Assembly (NCBI RefSeq): GCF_001039355.2
Contig: NW_019773856.1
Location: forward strand, 1-29,759
Length of the DNA stretch: 29,759 nucleotides
Source of the DNA: Lingula anatina
Lineage: Eukaryota; Brachiopoda; Lingulata; Lingulida; Lingulidae
Direction: 5' to 3'
Shown piece by piece: positions 10,483 through 20,672 of the stretch. Every line of letters begins with the position of its first letter. Positions within the stretch are counted from its first letter, which is position 1. The notes beneath the pieces were generated by a model. That model did no database searches, was not told where the DNA came from, and was given only the letters and a program-made list of their open reading frames with translations. Position numbers and translations under genes: made by a program.

Positions 10483-10842
10483 GTGAGTACAACATTTTGT
10501 AAACTTATATTTCGTATGTTTGCACAGTATCTTGGAGGTGTCTTCTGTAAAATTATTCTGGAAAAGAATACACAGGCGCTTAATAATATCCAGGGATTTG
10601 ATCTATGTTAGAAAAGTATTGCGCATGTTTAGGAAGGGAAGATGTAACTGCCGTGCCGTAGAATAAGAGCGAGAGTGAGATGAATTCTGTTAATTGCCGT
10701 TTATGCTTTTGGATACTTTATTCCAAGAATAATGTAAATACTGTGAAATAATTCTATAGTGTACCATGAAATATCGAAAACTGAATGTGTGATGTCTTAA
10801 ATGCATCGCAAAATACAGCCCGTTGGCTTTTCATAATCTCAT

Positions 10843-11632
10843 CTTGTATATGTTTTAGGTAAGTGGCAACTGTTACACTGTAATAAAAGATATTTAGTTG
10901 AAGCTGTGACTTGCCCTATATTTGGAATAAGTCGTATTGAATTGCTTTGCTAAACCAACAAATGTTTGAAGAGCGTTGGGGCATTGTCAGTTTAACAATG
11001 TGGATTTATTAATTTTCCAACGAGCTTGTAGCCCTGTTTAGTTTGCATGGCGTTTTGTGACAAAATCTCTTACATCTCTTACATTCAGTGGATCTGTACT
11101 TACTGTGGAGTATGTACTTACAGTGATAAACTGTATTTCCACTAATTTCAGTACCACAAAATTCACATACATTCATGGCAAAATTCATGGTATATACACG
11201 GTAGATATATTTTAGTATGGTTACCCAATATAAGTTTGATTTTAATCAAGCTTTCACGTGAATTTTAAATTCATGCCTTCTTGAAAACATTTCGACTCCG
11301 TTTATGATCGATAATTCTAATAAACCAACATTGGTGAAATTCAATTTGCATACGTTTTTATCGTTCAAATAATTCTGAAATATCACTCTTCACATACAAA
11401 ATTAGTTATTTTTTTGTTTAAGTCCAAAATATCAATCAAATTAGATGTCCTTTTCTACATGTCTGCTGTCATTTTCGAAAATTTTATCTCAAAACAAATC
11501 CGCAAATCAGTGTTTTAAGGTAGACCACTCGAATTTCTTTGTGATTACAGAACTAGAATCGTAGGCCACAGCTCAGACTACTGCTTCCAGCACTACATAT
11601 ATTCACAGTACCATGCTTGGTAAATATATTGA
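10843..11632 (+). pseudogene. Inverted relic: Ig exon end, intron and broken stalk exon
   Basis: On the plus strand, 10843-10858 keeps only the last ~16 bases of an Ig exon and its GTAAGT donor. An intron follows that matches, in inverted orientation, the intron after the minus-strand Ig exon (9459 down to about 8782). Then comes a stalk exon at 11551-11619 with both splice sites conserved but an in-frame TAG at its fifth codon. The Ig coding sequence has been lost from this copy. It is the right arm of a large inverted repeat whose left arm is part of the intact receptor. Confidence 0.75.
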
Positions 11633-11634
11633 CA

Positions 11635-12023
11635 AGTTGGATTAGTCACCCCACATATGCACCAGATGTCTGTTGCAAATTACAGATCCACAAACTTTGT
11701 CCTTTCTTCCACCGAAAAATGTCCATATTGGTATCAGATAAAATTTACATGTCTGCTCTTTAACTCAACAGAAAAAAGAAAAAGGAATTATTTTTCTTAG
11801 AAAGTTTAAGTCTTTATTTTTTGCCCCTCTTACTGTACTCCACCCTGTATTTCAATCTGTTACACAATATAGTTTCGGCTGTAATGTAATGAAGTTTTGA
11901 TGCGGATTTTAAATTCATGCCTTCTTGAACACATCCAGACTCCACTTATGACCGATAATTTTAACAAACCAACATGGAAAGAAATCAGTTTATACACCTT
12001 TAATTATTAATCAAAATCATTTT
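11635..12023 (+). repeat. 389 bp direct repeat, copy A
   Basis: This block starts AGTTGGATTAGTCACCCC and ends TCAAAATCATTTT. It is repeated at 16947-17335 with the same length and only a handful of substitutions by eye. Copy A leads directly into the acceptor region of the plus-strand Ig exon. Its second half (11899-11990) is itself a diverged duplicate of intron sequence at about 11250-11340, so it is part of the receptor-locus debris rather than an obvious transposon. Confidence 0.85.
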
Positions 12024-12072
12024 ACGTAATCGACATCACACGAAATTGCTAATGCAAACCTTACCTTTTCAG

Positions 12073-12447
12073 CGCAGTGTCAAAAGTCTGATGATCCAAA
12101 TGCAGATTATCCACCTGTGTTAAATGTAAGTGCAGGACTTCCATTTTGTCTGTGGTGTAACCTTACCGTTCATCAAGACTTGTCTGCCGGATTTAACATC
12201 AGGTGGCTTAGAAACGGATTCCAGTGGTGCGCTACTTCTGTAGCATTGAAAAACTTGACAGGGGGTGAATGTGTGAACAGAAACATGTCCATAGACAATG
12301 TGTACAACCCAGCTGGTACTCAAGATTTTCAACTGACTATTCCAAAGGCAACATTAACTGACAGTGGAAACCACAGCTGCTCGATCGTCATCAGTAGGAC
12401 GATTGCTACCATACGTCCAAATACATATACGCTTGTATTTGTTTCAG
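12073..12447 (+). CDS. Ig-domain exon, copy 2 (opposite strand)
   Basis: This 375 nt phase 1-1 exon has the same length, acceptor (TTTTCAG|CG) and donor (TTTCAG|GTAAGT) as the Ig exon of the minus-strand receptor, and the reading frame is intact. About ten residues differ. CQTC near the start is CQKS, removing one of the extra cysteines; IRWF is IRWL; and sequons shift (NTT to NLT, NIS to NMS, NAT lost to KAT). DSGNHSC is kept. Intron sequence homologous to copy 1 continues to about 12642, then stops. Downstream stalk and transmembrane exons are not found on this strand, and a BEL/Pao element sits 333 bp past the exon. It may belong to a truncated gene or a pseudogene, or serve as an alternative exon. 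Confidence 0.7.
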
Positions 12448-12780
12448 GTAAGTGGCAACTGTTACACGCTAATAAAAATATTCAATTAAAGCTGTGACTT
12501 GCCCAATGCACGGATATTTGGAATAAGTCATTGAATTGCTTTGCAAAACCGACAAATATTTGAAGAGTGTTGGAAGATAGTCAGTGTAACAAGGTGGATT
12601 TATTAATTTCCCAACAAGTTTATAGCCAAATGTTTAGTTTGCAAAATTGGGGGTGACAGGTTGTCATACCTGTCACAACCTCATTCCCTGATGAAGTCTG
12701 ACCGCAAGCAAATGGAATATTAGATGGTAAGATCAGACTAATATAAATAGGTATAAACAAAAGAATCTTCACAAGTCTAT

Positions 12781-13080
12781 TATTATAGACGACATTACGC
12801 ATAAAATCACTAAATCATTTATTGTCTTATAGATAGCACAATTTGTTACAGTTTCGTTATCACAATGAACACCTTATCTCGTTTGTCCGTTGTGCACGTT
12901 GGACTCTTGTACAAATATTATATGCTATCTAAGGTGACCGACCGGTATGGTTGCTACATATGTACTGAATTCTCTATATATCTCAATACCACACACACAC
13001 ACACACCCATAATCACGTGACTGATTAGTGTTCGTATTACAAAGAGTGACCACAAGGTCATGTGACTTGAAGCACTAACA
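12781..13080 (-). repeat. 3' LTR of the BEL/Pao element
   Basis: 300 bp, beginning TGTTAGTGCTTC on the minus strand and ending at GTCTATAATA next to the TCTAT target duplication. An AATAAA lies in AATAAATGATTTAG on the minus strand (the plus strand reads CTAAATCATTTATT) and may serve as the poly(A) signal. Confidence 0.9.
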
Positions 13081-13464
13081 TTCCCGGCTCCTAAATTAGT
13101 TAACGCAAACTAATTTAACTTAATTACGTTAGTGCACAGTTAAATTACAATATCCTATGAAAATAAACTGAGCAACCATTATGCCTTAACTCTAAATATG
13201 CATTAATATGCCTAAACCTTAAATCATTACTACTCTTAAATCTTTTACTTAACAGTCACCGTCACTTAACACCAAAATAGAAAATGTCATAAGTCTACAT
13301 TTAAATGCAGATATAACTGATGGTTAACAATCTTTGTCACTTGCGACCAGTAAAATAAGTTTGTTCACTGGCTTACGTAAGTTGGAATTATGTGTTTTTA
13401 ATAGTACAGTGCGCACTAGTCTTATGTTGTCAATCTCTACATCCTCAATACGTTTCGAGCTACG

Positions 13465-14283
13465 TTATCGTCTTTTATGAGAAACTCTCCGACTGAGGTT
13501 TCTTTGCTTTTCTTTCCATTTGTGACGCGTTTGATGGTTTAGCATGTATTCCTTACGCGATCTGTACCAAAATACGTTCGAAAGATACTGGACTTTTCGC
13601 CATCTCTTGCGCAGATATAAATCATGTCGCTGAAATACACTTGATGGAGGTACGTTAACATGCGATCTCGCAGTCAAAATGTGATTTGGCATAAAACGAC
13701 GGTAAATAACACACGTTGACAGCACTGCCGCATTACCTTTTACAACCCAGTACTTGTTGCGGAGACTGGCGAGCACATGATTACGGCCTGCATTTCTGAG
13801 GATTGCGTGTGCTTCACGAATCACTAATGTTGTCACATGGCATCTGCGAGGTAAAATGATAGGATGCTTGGTATTCTCATGCTCGGCTGTCACCCGGCTC
13901 CGTGTTGATCCCGATTCTGCCATAGAAAGCTGGGTCACTTCAGCATTGTAAATTCCCTCCTGAAACAGTTGTATAAATTTCCTGTCCTCTTGTGACTTGT
14001 CTTTTTCGTCGGGATATAACGGCTTGTGATCATTAAAGTCGAATTCCATCATCTGCATCACAGCGGCAGGTGTGAATAATTCTTTACAAGTTTCTTCCAC
14101 CATTATTCGGTTGCATGAAATGTGATCCACATCGGTAGAATATGCTGGCCCATATACTGTCCAACCATGTCGTAGCCGCATGGCGTACGGTTTATTACCA
14201 TCTGTAGGCACAACATTCAGAGGTTCTAAAGCTAATGGACAGTTGTTACCGATCAAAATACCGAAGTCAACTCCCTGCTGCAA
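13465..14283 (-). pseudogene. BEL/Pao protease end fused to integrase ends; RT deleted
   Basis: This 272-codon frame begins with the protease C-terminal motif VDFGILIGNN and RHGWTVYGPA, then a short pre-RT linker (DRKFIQLFQEGI). It jumps straight to the integrase zinc-binding region (KHPIILPRRCHVTTLVIREA, NHVLASLRNKYWV) and then to a DUF5641-like end (RWRKVQYLSNVFWYR). No YVDD-type reverse transcriptase, RNase H or DDE integrase core is present, so at least two internal deletions have joined the pieces in frame. Such compact derivatives depend on a full-length relative for movement. Confidence 0.85.
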
Positions 14284-14319
14284 TTCCGGTATCTCAGAGG
14301 CAATATGGCGTAAATGATC

Positions 14320-14622
14320 TCATCTCTGGACTATTTCCGGCGTTGCAATTTGGTGATGGTCGATTGGAATAACATTTCTGGTAAATGTCTTGGGCATGTC
14401 GATTGCGTTGCTTCCGTTCAAATCTGTAATGACCAATGCTTCTACCAAAGTGCTATCCACGCAGTCGGTTCCTTGCATAGTGGTCAGCTTGAGGCTCGTC
14501 GATATACCACTGGCTTCAAGGTTTTGGAACAAATCATTGGTTATAAAACACCCTCTGCTGCCATTGTCATAAAAACGGTAAGTGGTAATAACTTTGCTGC
14601 TTCCTCTCTGACTCACCTTCAC
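14320..14622 (-). pseudogene. BEL/Pao protease (DUF1758-like)
   Basis: This fragment contains RFYDNGSRGCFI, the aspartic-protease active-site region in the DxGS form seen in this family, followed by the usual hydrophobic strand pattern. Its C-terminal part continues in a shifted frame from about 14283. The protease would release gag and pol proteins; here it is broken. Confidence 0.75.
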
Positions 14623-14786
14623 CGGTAATACCCCATGTAAAACTGTTGAGTCTGGAGAAGCGGTAGCTGCACAGATAGACTTAACTGTAGTATCATTGGT
14701 ATTTACACACGTTGTTGAGGAATCTCGTGTCTTTTAACCATCGCTGTTGGTCTGGCTACCAAGGGAAGTTCGAAGTTGGAAACCCT

Positions 14787-15707
14787 CTATGTGAAGTGAA
14801 GTCGGGTGTCGCTTATGGCACTTCTGGCATACACGTTTCCCAAACACCCCTTGGAAATGTGGTCGGGCCTATAACAGCCAAAGCAAAGACGTTTTTCTTT
14901 TAAGAATTGTCTTTTATCAGCCATGGACTTACCTGTAAACGTTGGGCAGTCATCCAGGTCATGGTGTTGCTGACAAAGCAGACAGTTTGATGATGACCCT
15001 ACGTAACCTTGTGACGTCATGGCAAAGCTGGTCATTTTCATCTGGCCCTTACCTTGCTCAGTCGTAGCGTTAGCGGGGACCTGTTGCTTAGCTGCCTTTC
15101 CGTAGATTGGATCATTGGCTGCGTCTGAAGCTGAAGCTATGAAAGTAACAAGATCCTGAAACTTTAAAATTCTATCCTCTGTATGTCTTACCATAGACAC
15201 CTGTTCTCACCATTTATTTTGTAAATAAAATGGTAATTTCTGAACAACATTGAGCATATTTGGAGGGTGATCTAAAACATTCAAATATGACAAACATTTC
15301 ATTGCATTACAACACTTTGTTAAGAACAAAGACAACTTTTTCAGACCTATACAATCATCTTGTTTAATAACAGGCCAAGCATTGACTTTATTGATATAAA
15401 CTAAAGCAGTTTTGTATGGATCCCCATATTCTTTATCAAGTTAGCGGCGAGCTTCTTGGTATCCGGTCTCTGGATCAAACAAGAAACAACCACTAACGAT
15501 GTCTTTGGGTTCACCAACGAGATGCTGATCTAGGTAATAAAGTCTGTCAGAGGGAGAAGCTGTGCGCGATGCTATACGAGTGTCAAATGCCGTCATGAAA
15601 GTCCTGTAGTTGATCAGATCGCCTGTAAACTTCGGGATTTCTGGCTGTGGAAGAGAAAGAGCGGCAACAAGCGTGTTCGTAGGAACCAAGTGGCTTACTT
15701 CAGTCAT
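14787..15707 (-). pseudogene. BEL/Pao gag central region (DUF1759-like) and zinc knuckles
   Basis: The frame carries IPKFTGDLINYRTFMTAFDT (DUF1759-like) at its start and continues to 14787 in a single frame interrupted by two stops (about 15438 and 15210). Two CCHC-like knuckles are near the end: CLLCQQHHDLDDC (CX2CX3HX4C) and CFGCYRPDHISKGC (CX2CX4HX4C), expected to bind element RNA. The stops mark it as a decayed gag. Confidence 0.85.
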
Positions 15708-15760
15708 CCTGCTAGGATGCGTATGGGCTTGGTGTGGTTTAAATTCCGGAGCATCTACGT

Positions 15761-16471
15761 TTAACGGTGCGCTGCTCGGACGTTGCGTTTCACCAAGGTT
15801 GCCTGGGACTGAGTTGGTATGGGATGCATCATGGGAAGGGTGGGTGTGGCTGCCGCATGCGTCGTGACGTCATCTTCTGCATAAACGCGTTCACGGGCAC
15901 GTGCTTTTGCTATTTCACCTTCCACTCGTAGCTGTTCATTCTCCATCATCAATCGGTGTTTTTTCTGTAGTAATTCTTTTTCAACGGTGAGTTCCGCGAT
16001 CTTTGCTTGTTCCTTTACATGCGCTGACACCTCAGTATGGGCTGACTGTGAAGAGCGAGAACGACGTGACGATCGTGACCCGCAACTGTGGTTACTACCC
16101 TTGGCTGAACTGGTACAATCAGCAGTTAGTGCCTGTTCTGCCTCGCTGGTCCAATTGAGCACATGTCGTCTAAACTCTAGCATAGAAATTTGTCTTTCCT
16201 CAAACGAATGAAGTTCCTTCGTCATTTCATCATCAGAAAGTTTTTCACAGTATTTATTATATGCAGATTGGTACTTTGCAAATAATTCATCGTACTGTTC
16301 AAAATTTGTTTTCACGATATGAAGGTTATTAAAGTCAGTCATAGCATTCACTATTTTGTTACGGCATACTGTAACTGAGCGTAGGGCTGCACTTTTTCTG
16401 TCCCTTAAAGTTTTAATGGTAGTCGTGTCTGTCATAGACTGTGGTACATCTGCGTTTGTTTCACCGTTCAT
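15761..16471 (-). pseudogene. BEL/Pao gag N-terminal region
   Basis: An open frame of 236 codons starts at the ATG at 16471, close to the 5' LTR. It is rich in Glu, Lys and Arg, is probably helical or coiled-coil, and has a Ser/Arg-rich stretch (GSNHSCGSRSSRRSRSS). This is typical of the start of BEL/Pao polyproteins, which assemble a particle around the element RNA. The frame ends before the DUF1759-like part, which continues in another frame at 15707, so a frameshift has broken the gene. Confidence 0.8.
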
Positions 16472-16505
16472 GATGTCAGTGTTCGGAGCAAAATATTTGT
16501 ACTTA

Positions 16506-16799
16506 TATTGTAGACGACGTTACGCATAAAATCACTGAATCATTTATTGTCTTATAGATAGCACAATTTGTTACAGTTTCGTTATCACAATGAACACCTT
16601 ATCTCGTTTGTCCGTTGTGTACGTTGGACTCTTGTACAAATATTATATGCTATCTAGGGTGACCGACCGGTATGGTTGCTACATATGTACTGAATTCTCT
16701 ATATATCTCAATACCACACACACACCCATAAACACGTGACTGATTAGTGTTCGTATTACAAAGAGTGACCACAAGGTCATGTGACTTGGCGCACTAACA
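16506..16799 (-). repeat. 5' LTR of the BEL/Pao element
   Basis: 294 bp, beginning TGTTAGTGCGCC on the minus strand and ending near GTCTACAATA just upstream of the gag region. It matches the left LTR closely along its length. The main difference is a shorter CA/TG tract. Confidence 0.9.
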
Positions 16800-16847
16800 T
16801 CTATAACAATAACTTAGCTAATGAAACTGTTCTACGAAATAACTTAT

Positions 16848-16910
16848 AGGATTACTACTCTTCGTATTTTCTTCCTTAATTTCACGAAAGGCAAAATGAG
16901 ACTTTCACAG
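16848..16910 (+). repeat. Copy of an intron segment of the receptor gene
   Basis: TTACTACTCTTCG followed by TTTCTTCCTT and TTTCACGAAAGGCA is shared with 8405-8452, inside intron 3 of the minus-strand receptor, in the same strand orientation. It shows that parts of that intron were copied beyond the BEL/Pao element. Confidence 0.7.
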
Positions 16911-16946
16911 TGAGGATGGCAATTCGTGTTCAGGGTGCTAAGGACC

Positions 16947-17335
16947 AGTTGGATTAGTCACCCCACATATGCACCAGATGTCTGTTGCAAATTACAGATC
17001 CACAAACTTTGTCCTTTCTTCCACCGAAAAATGTCCATATTGGTATCAGATAAAATTTACATGTCTGCTCTTTAACTCAACAGAAAAAAGAAAAAGGAAT
17101 TATTTTTCTTAGAAAGTTCAAGTCTTTATTTGTTGTCCCTCTTACTGTACTCCACCCTGTATTTCAATCTGTTACACAATATAGTTTCGGCTGTAATGTA
17201 ATGAAGTTTTGATGCGGATTTTAAATTCATGCCTTCTTGAACACATCCAGACTCCACTTATGACCGATAATTTTAACAAACCAACATGGAAAGAAGTCAG
17301 TTTATACACCTTTTATTATTAATCAAAATCATTTT
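16947..17335 (+). repeat. 389 bp direct repeat, copy B
   Basis: Near-identical to 11635-12023. Here it is followed not by an Ig exon but by a diverged copy of the intron that precedes the stalk exon (17336 to about 17485, compare 11380-11515). The similarity breaks off before the stalk exon itself. It is a remnant of another partial receptor-gene copy. Confidence 0.85.
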
Positions 17336-17739
17336 GAAATATCACTCTACACATAAAACCTGGTAATTGCGAAACTGTCTTGGTTTTAGTCGAAAATATC
17401 AAAATAAAAATATGGCCTTTTCTTACACATCTGCTAGCATCATAGAAAACGTATCAGCAAATTAACATTTTACGGTAGCGCCTGATTTGTCTCGTTTTCA
17501 TCGGGTTTAGCTGCTAAACACATTTCAATGTGTTTAAAAGCTTCTAAGCAAGTTTAGTGGGGTGGCTTAACGATAAAATCGTGCCACGGTGGATAAAAAT
17601 ACCTAATTTGGCATGTAGTTACTCTTGACATTCTAAATCAAATTAGGGCCGTAGTCCTATGAGAAATGGATCGTTTGGTAAAAAATCAAAAATGCCCGTC
17701 AATTTATGAAATTCCATGGAAATATATACATACTTATAT

Positions 17740-18175
17740 TGATTTTCTTCAAATAATGTTTTTTTAGTGTTTTCCACATCTTTAATGCCCATTTAGTACA
17801 TTTCTGGCAAGGAGCAAACGTTTTTCCTTGGACAGTTTGAAAAAATCTAAGATGACCGCCATATACCACAGAAACAGCCTGAGGATTACTAGTGCACGGG
17901 GTTTCAACTAACACTAGCTAGGAAGAGACATTGTTCATTAACAAAGTAAATCTGTTTCTGAGTTTTTCCACATCTTTGTTACCAACATTATATGTTTGTG
18001 GTGAGTAACTAAGATGTATTTTTGGGGATTTTGAGAAAATCCAATATGGCCTCCATATGCCATATGAATACTTATAGTAGTACAAAGTGTTGGAACAAAT
18101 GCCAGCTAGGAAAAAAAACATTATCCACTTTAAAGTTCAGTTTGTTTTTTCAGTGTTTTACACATTATTGTTACC
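17740..18175. repeat. Degenerate ~190 bp tandem repeats
   Basis: The landmark GTTTTtCACATcTTtgTTACC recurs near 17767, 17959 and 18151, about 192 bases apart. Between landmarks, GAAAAAATCTAAGATGACCGCCATATACCAC pairs with GAGAAAATCCAATATGGCCTCCATATGCC (a longer block, diverged), and CTAGGAAGAGACATTGTTCA pairs with CTAGGAAAAAAAACATTATC. No coding potential is seen in this 850 bp gap. Confidence 0.65.
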
Positions 18176-18204
18176 CCGTGATACATATCTAGCAGGTATT
18201 AAAA

Positions 18205-18420
18205 CCCCCTTTACACTGGACGGTGTCCTTTCTGCGTCCTTTGTACCATAGGTGAAACTGGTATTGATGTGGTCGTAATAAGGAGGCACAAGCATCGCTT
18301 TAGCTACAGAACGAATGCTCAATGATCGGTCAGTTGTCGGCACGTAAAGTATTTTTTTTTACTCTCAAATGGGGCCGCACTACGGGACACAGGAAGGATG
18401 CCGTCCTGTGTAAAAGAGGG
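18205..18420. mobile_element. MITE-like element with imperfect terminal inverted repeats
   Basis: The left end CCCCTTTACACTGGACGG and the right end (reverse complement) CCCTCTTTTACACAGGACGG pair over about 30 bases including the adjacent GTCCTTTC/ATCCTTCC blocks. The 216 bp interior codes for nothing. A target duplication was not resolved, so the superfamily is not assigned. Confidence 0.55.
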
Positions 18421-18464
18421 CTTGAGTGTGAATATTTGATCACATTGAGAGAATCCAAGTTAGC

Positions 18465-18620
18465 CGCCAGGGGCGGATCCAGGATTATTTGAAGGGGTGG
18501 GGGTCCGGAACGACAGTTTCTGATGCAAAGTCGACCATTGCCCCGTTGGTGTTGGGTTCGGCGCCGGGCCTGCTTAAGGACATCGAAAATTTGTTGGTGT
18601 TTTGGAAAGCAAACGGTACC
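18465..18620. repeat. Possible dispersed repeat (GGGGCGGATCCAGGATT type)
   Basis: A GC-richer patch begins GGGGCGGATCCAGGATT and is followed by GGGGTGGGGGTCCGG, a sequence style I associate with short dispersed repeats in invertebrate genomes. No second copy is in the window and no termini were found. Confidence 0.3.
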
Positions 18621-19032
18621 CTTTGATACCTGAAGTTAGCTTCATTTTATATGGAAGCCTATCTCTCTCGGGCATTTACTCCAACTTCTTATGGCAGAAA
18701 TTTTCTTTTGTTCTGTTTATTATATTTTTTCAAAATGTAAAGGATACATTGTAAAAACAATATTTAGCTCCAAAACACATTCCTAAGCGCGTATTTTGTC
18801 TCATTTTTTTCAACGCGTTTAGCTCCTAAGCACGTTAAGCTCCGAAACATGATACAACATGTACAGGCTTTAAATACATGTAGGATATGTATGTTTATCT
18901 TTTAGGTGTACATGCACTCTTGCTCAAAATGTTTGGTACACGGAAATTTTGGGAGGCATTTCGCCATGTTTCTTTCATCATATTGTTATAACCAAAATTA
19001 TAACATTTATATTGCTAAAGATGTAAAGCTGG

Positions 19033-19500
19033 GATCACATTACTAAAGAAAATTTAATAAAACTAGAAAGGGTGCAGCGATCTGCCACAAGACATATTCT
19101 GGGTAACCAAATGAATTATAAAGACAGACTGATTGCTTTAAACATGCTGCCTTTAGCTTATAGAAGAGAAATTTTGGACGTTACCTTTTTGCATAGTTGT
19201 TTTATTGGCAGGGCTGACCTTGATCATACGAAGTATTTGTATTTTAGAGAAAGAAGGGGAGATCATTTTATCATACATAGTGCCAACTTCTGTAGAACAG
19301 AAATGTTTTGCCGGTCTTATTTCAATCGCGTTGTTCCCATCTGGAACGCCCTTCCCATTTGCACACGTTCAGGGGTTGGCAGATCAATGTTTAGACGATC
19401 CGTCAGAGAGCACTATGGTGCTCTTCTGGAGGAGCGCTTTGACCCCGAGAACGTTTGCACTTGTGTGGGTCGTTGCAGATGTACACATTGTCGTTTTTAG
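19033..19500 (+). pseudogene. LINE reverse transcriptase, C-terminal fragment
   Basis: An open frame of about 155 codons from DHITKENLIKLERVQRSATR to a natural TAG. It matches the thumb and C-terminal end of CR1/Jockey-like RT proteins (LERVQRxATR, YKDRLIALNMLPLAYRRE, NRVVPIWNALP). The tail has a Cys-rich end, CTCVGRCRCTHC. The polymerase core and endonuclease are absent. The exact clade is uncertain. Confidence 0.8.
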
Positions 19501-19723
19501 ATGTACATATTGACGTTTTTAGTACTAAAGTTTTTATTTTTTGTATATCATTGGGGGCGTCCATTCATGGGTCTTTGACCCTTTAGGCAAAAACTTTTGG
19601 GTACAATCTTATGTTTGCATTTTTTAAAAGTGATGTCGTACTATTAGTTTTAAGTTGTTTTATTATGCTCTTTTAAAGTTCGTACATATAAACTTGTACT
19701 CAATAAAGTCTTTCAAATCAATT
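19033..19723 (+). mobile_element. 5'-truncated non-LTR retrotransposon (LINE) tail
   Basis: This ~690 bp insertion lies inside the Tc1 element. The uninterrupted Tc1 sequence at 26470-26500 shows the target near GCTGG-AGGATTAGTAAAGTC. The fragment begins abruptly within a reverse-transcriptase C-terminal coding region and ends with a 3' UTR bearing AATAAA (about 19701) and an AT-rich tail. Orientation is opposite to the Tc1 transposase. 5' truncation is the usual product of target-primed reverse transcription. Confidence 0.85.
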
Positions 19724-19925
19724 AGTTAAGTCACAGAGAAACAAACAATGCAAATCTAAGAAAAGCGTTTATTTATTTAGGGTTCTTTTTCCTCATGCCC
19801 CCCAAAATAAGTATTTTTACACAACAGTAAGAAGTGAAAAAATAAACAACTTTGTACTGTGATTGACAATTAATTTGAAATTTAAGGAAATTGTCATGAA
19901 ACACCTTCAGACTTCATTCTTAATC

Positions 19926-20310
19926 TCAGTAGCGGGAATGCCCACCGCAAGCTTGGGTTATGGACTCCAGACGGCGTGGCATACTGTGAATTAAAGTTAC
20001 AGCTCTTTGGAGAGGAAGTTTGGTCCACTCATCTTGAAGGGCATCTTGCAGTTGATCTACATTTGCTGGGGTAGGGTTTTTTTCTTTGAATATAGCACTA
20101 CCAAGTTGGCCCACATGTGCTCAATTGGGTTTGCAACTGGGCTTCTTGCTGGCTCTGGCATCAGCTGAATGTTGTTTTAGCGGATATAGTCGGTATTTAA
20201 GAGAAATGTGTCTGAGTTGCATTGTCATGTTGCACTGTCATGTTGCATTGTCTCTGTATATCCCTCTCGCGAACGGCTCCAGGTTCTGTTGGAGAATGCC
20301 CCTGTATCTG
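19926..20310 (-). pseudogene. Tc1-like transposase, C-terminal part
   Basis: Read across frames, this holds a degraded YRGILQQNLEPF segment, a DNA(T) remnant of the second catalytic Asp region, PVANPIEHMW (normally with Asp in the first half; here it is lost), and an intact end: DEWTKLPLQRAVTLIHSMPRR and ITQACGGHSRY. The final 62 codons at 20114-19926 are open. Several frameshifts separate the blocks. Confidence 0.8.
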
Positions 20311-20672
20311 GCTGCGTTAAAGATGCATACAAAGTCAATTTTTTGTCACAAAAAACAACCAAATGCCAGCATATAGTTTCAAGTAGTATAACTAAGAGAA
20401 TTACCAAAAGGCATTGTTTAATTTTACCCAAAAATGATGTTTGAACGGTTTTTCTGCTGGCATTCTAAGCTGTATGTCAATGGGGCAGGAAAGTAGGTCA
20501 CGAAAGTAGGTTAAATTTACAACCAAAAATTTAAAGAAAGGAGCAATCTAAAGGTCTTTTAAAGCTGATTGAGTGATCTATTCAGTTTATCCCTTGGCAT
20601 GTCGAATTTATTTGAGTCGTTAAAGAAACTAGTAGAAGTGGTTTACATTAAATTACATGTGTTACTGGGAAT

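Larger units (their letters stand above)
12781..16799 (-). mobile_element. BEL/Pao-type LTR retrotransposon, internally deleted
   Basis: A 4.0 kb element on the minus strand, bounded by LTRs at 16506-16799 (5') and 12781-13080 (3') and by the 5 bp target-site duplication TCTAT (12776-12780 and 16800-16804). Order along the minus strand: coiled gag-like protein, DUF1759-like gag, two zinc knuckles, DUF1758-like aspartic protease, a short pre-RT segment, an integrase zinc-binding region and a C-terminal DUF5641-like region. Reverse transcriptase, RNase H and the integrase catalytic core are missing, and frameshifts and stops interrupt the rest, so it is non-autonomous and dead. The two LTRs differ by roughly eight substitutions plus a CA-repeat length change, suggesting a moderately recent insertion. 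It lies in the intron region after the copy 2 Ig exon. Confidence 0.92.
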
